Assembly (NCBI GenBank): GCA_029865405.1 | Contig: JAOUGZ010000158.1 | Span: 1-6,484, forward strand | DNA: 6,484 bases | Source: Betaproteobacteria bacterium | GTDB lineage: Bacteria; Pseudomonadota; Gammaproteobacteria; Burkholderiales; SG8-39 | Reading direction: 5' to 3' | Part shown: piece after piece, positions 5,967-6,484 of the stretch | Position numbering within the stretch: position 1 is the first letter of the stretch | Layout: each line of letters begins with the position of its first letter | Position numbers and translations under genes: made by a program | The notes under the pieces: generated by a model | What the model was told of the DNA's origin: nothing | Seen by the model: the letters and a program-made list of their open reading frames with translations, nothing else | The model's database searches: none

Positions 5967-6484
5967 GAGTCGCGGTGCTCGGGGGCGGCAACGGCGCGCA
6001 CGCGGCGATCGCCGACCTTACCGAGCGGGGGCACGAGGTGCGGCACTGGCGTCGCGACGCGGCGGCGCTGCGCGCAAAGATCAACCTCAAGGACGCCATC
6101 GGCATGCGCGAAGTGCGCATCGCCAAACCCTGCGCCGATATCGGCGAGGCGGTACGCGGCGCGGAGCTCGTCTTCATGCCCGACCCGGCGTTCACGCAGG
6201 CCGACAACGCGCGTCGCCTCGCGCCGCATCTCGCCGACGGCCAGGTGGTGTTCCTCGCCCCCGGGACGTTCGGCTCGTATGTCATGGCGAAGGCGGTGCG
6301 CGACGCCGGCAACCGCAGCCGCTTCGCCATGGCTGAGACTGGCACGCTGCCCTGGCTCACGCGCAAGCACGGGCCGGACACGACGGCGATCACCGCGCGC
6401 GCCACCCGGCTGCCGACCGGGGTATTCCCGGCACGGCTGAACGATGATGCATTCGCCCTCCTGCAGCGCCTGTTTCCCGCGGGC
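5963..6484 (+). CDS. NAD(P)-dependent dehydrogenase, octopine/nopaline dehydrogenase family (partial, C-terminus off the right edge)
   Basis: The first 174 codons are present and the frame is open to the window end. The ATG at 5963 is chosen because the Rossmann fold starts immediately: MRVAVLGGGNGAHAA, with the dinucleotide-binding glycine pattern at residues 7-12. ERGHEVRHWRRD (21-32) is the end of the second strand, with arginines that might favour NADP. The body continues with VFMPDPAFTQADNARRLAPHL (70-90), VVFLAPGTFGSYV (95-107), AETGTLPWLTRKHG (124-137) and TRLPTGVFP (148-156). These are features I associate with proteins annotated 'NAD/NADP octopine/nopaline dehydrogenase'. By family knowledge, members oxidise or form N-(carboxyalkyl)amino acids or related substrates, but the bacterial homologues mostly lack a proven substrate, so none is named. 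The catalytic C-terminal helical domain is missing here. It is transcribed away from the secretion operon and shows no functional link to it. Confidence 0.85.
   Translation, partial: MRVAVLGGGNGAHAAIADLTERGHEVRHWRRDAAALRAKINLKDAIGMREVRIAKPCADIGEAVRGAELVFMPDPAFTQADNARRLAPHLADGQVVFLAPGTFGSYVMAKAVRDAGNRSRFAMAETGTLPWLTRKHGPDTTAITARATRLPTGVFPARLNDDAFALLQRLFPAG

Noticed and set aside
5791..6405. A minus-strand frame of about 200 codons opposite the dehydrogenase
   Set aside because: The plus strand encodes a clear Rossmann domain; the opposite frame shows no motifs or sensible start context.

Overview
The window is a very GC-rich bacterial segment (roughly 70% G+C by eye, codons mostly ending in G or C). 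Protein family resemblance suggests a betaproteobacterium of the Burkholderiales/Rhodocyclales/Nitrosomonadales sort; this is inference from recalled homologues, not a search result.

From position 5798 down to position 1 runs one compact minus-strand operon of seven genes. In transcription order they are: gspG (major pseudopilin of a type II secretion system), gspF (inner-membrane platform), gspE (secretion ATPase), a soluble PilM/GspL-cytoplasmic-domain-like protein, a PilN-like bitopic protein, a PilO/GspM-like bitopic protein, and the N-terminal 160 residues of a PilP/GspC-like protein that runs off the left edge. Four junctions are 4-base ATGA stop/start overlaps, one is a 20-base overlap and one is an 8-base gap. 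Most internal genes also have their own Shine-Dalgarno sequence about six bases before the start. Together the products would form the inner-membrane half of a type II secretion/type IV pilus-like machine. GspE powers assembly through GspF, GspG polymerises into the pseudopilus, and the M/N/O/P proteins form the alignment platform that would connect to a secretin. No secretin gene is visible; it may lie beyond the left edge.

The layout is a hybrid. The pseudopilin and motor genes are type II-like, but the platform is split in the type IV pilus (PilM-N-O-P) manner instead of having a fused GspL. No gspH, I, J or K minor pseudopilin gene lies among the genes seen. Related betaproteobacterial clusters are, as I recall, sometimes labelled 'secretion system X', so the arrangement is probably known as a genomic pattern but poorly characterised.

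A 164-base spacer (5799-5962) separates the operon from a divergent plus-strand gene (5963 to the right edge, partial). That gene encodes an NAD(P)-dependent dehydrogenase of the octopine/nopaline dehydrogenase type and has no obvious functional link to secretion. It is preceded by a curious 7-codon leader frame with the better ribosome binding site. I see no RNA genes, insertion sequences, CRISPR arrays, prophage genes or terminators, and no gene-free stretch longer than 300 bases.
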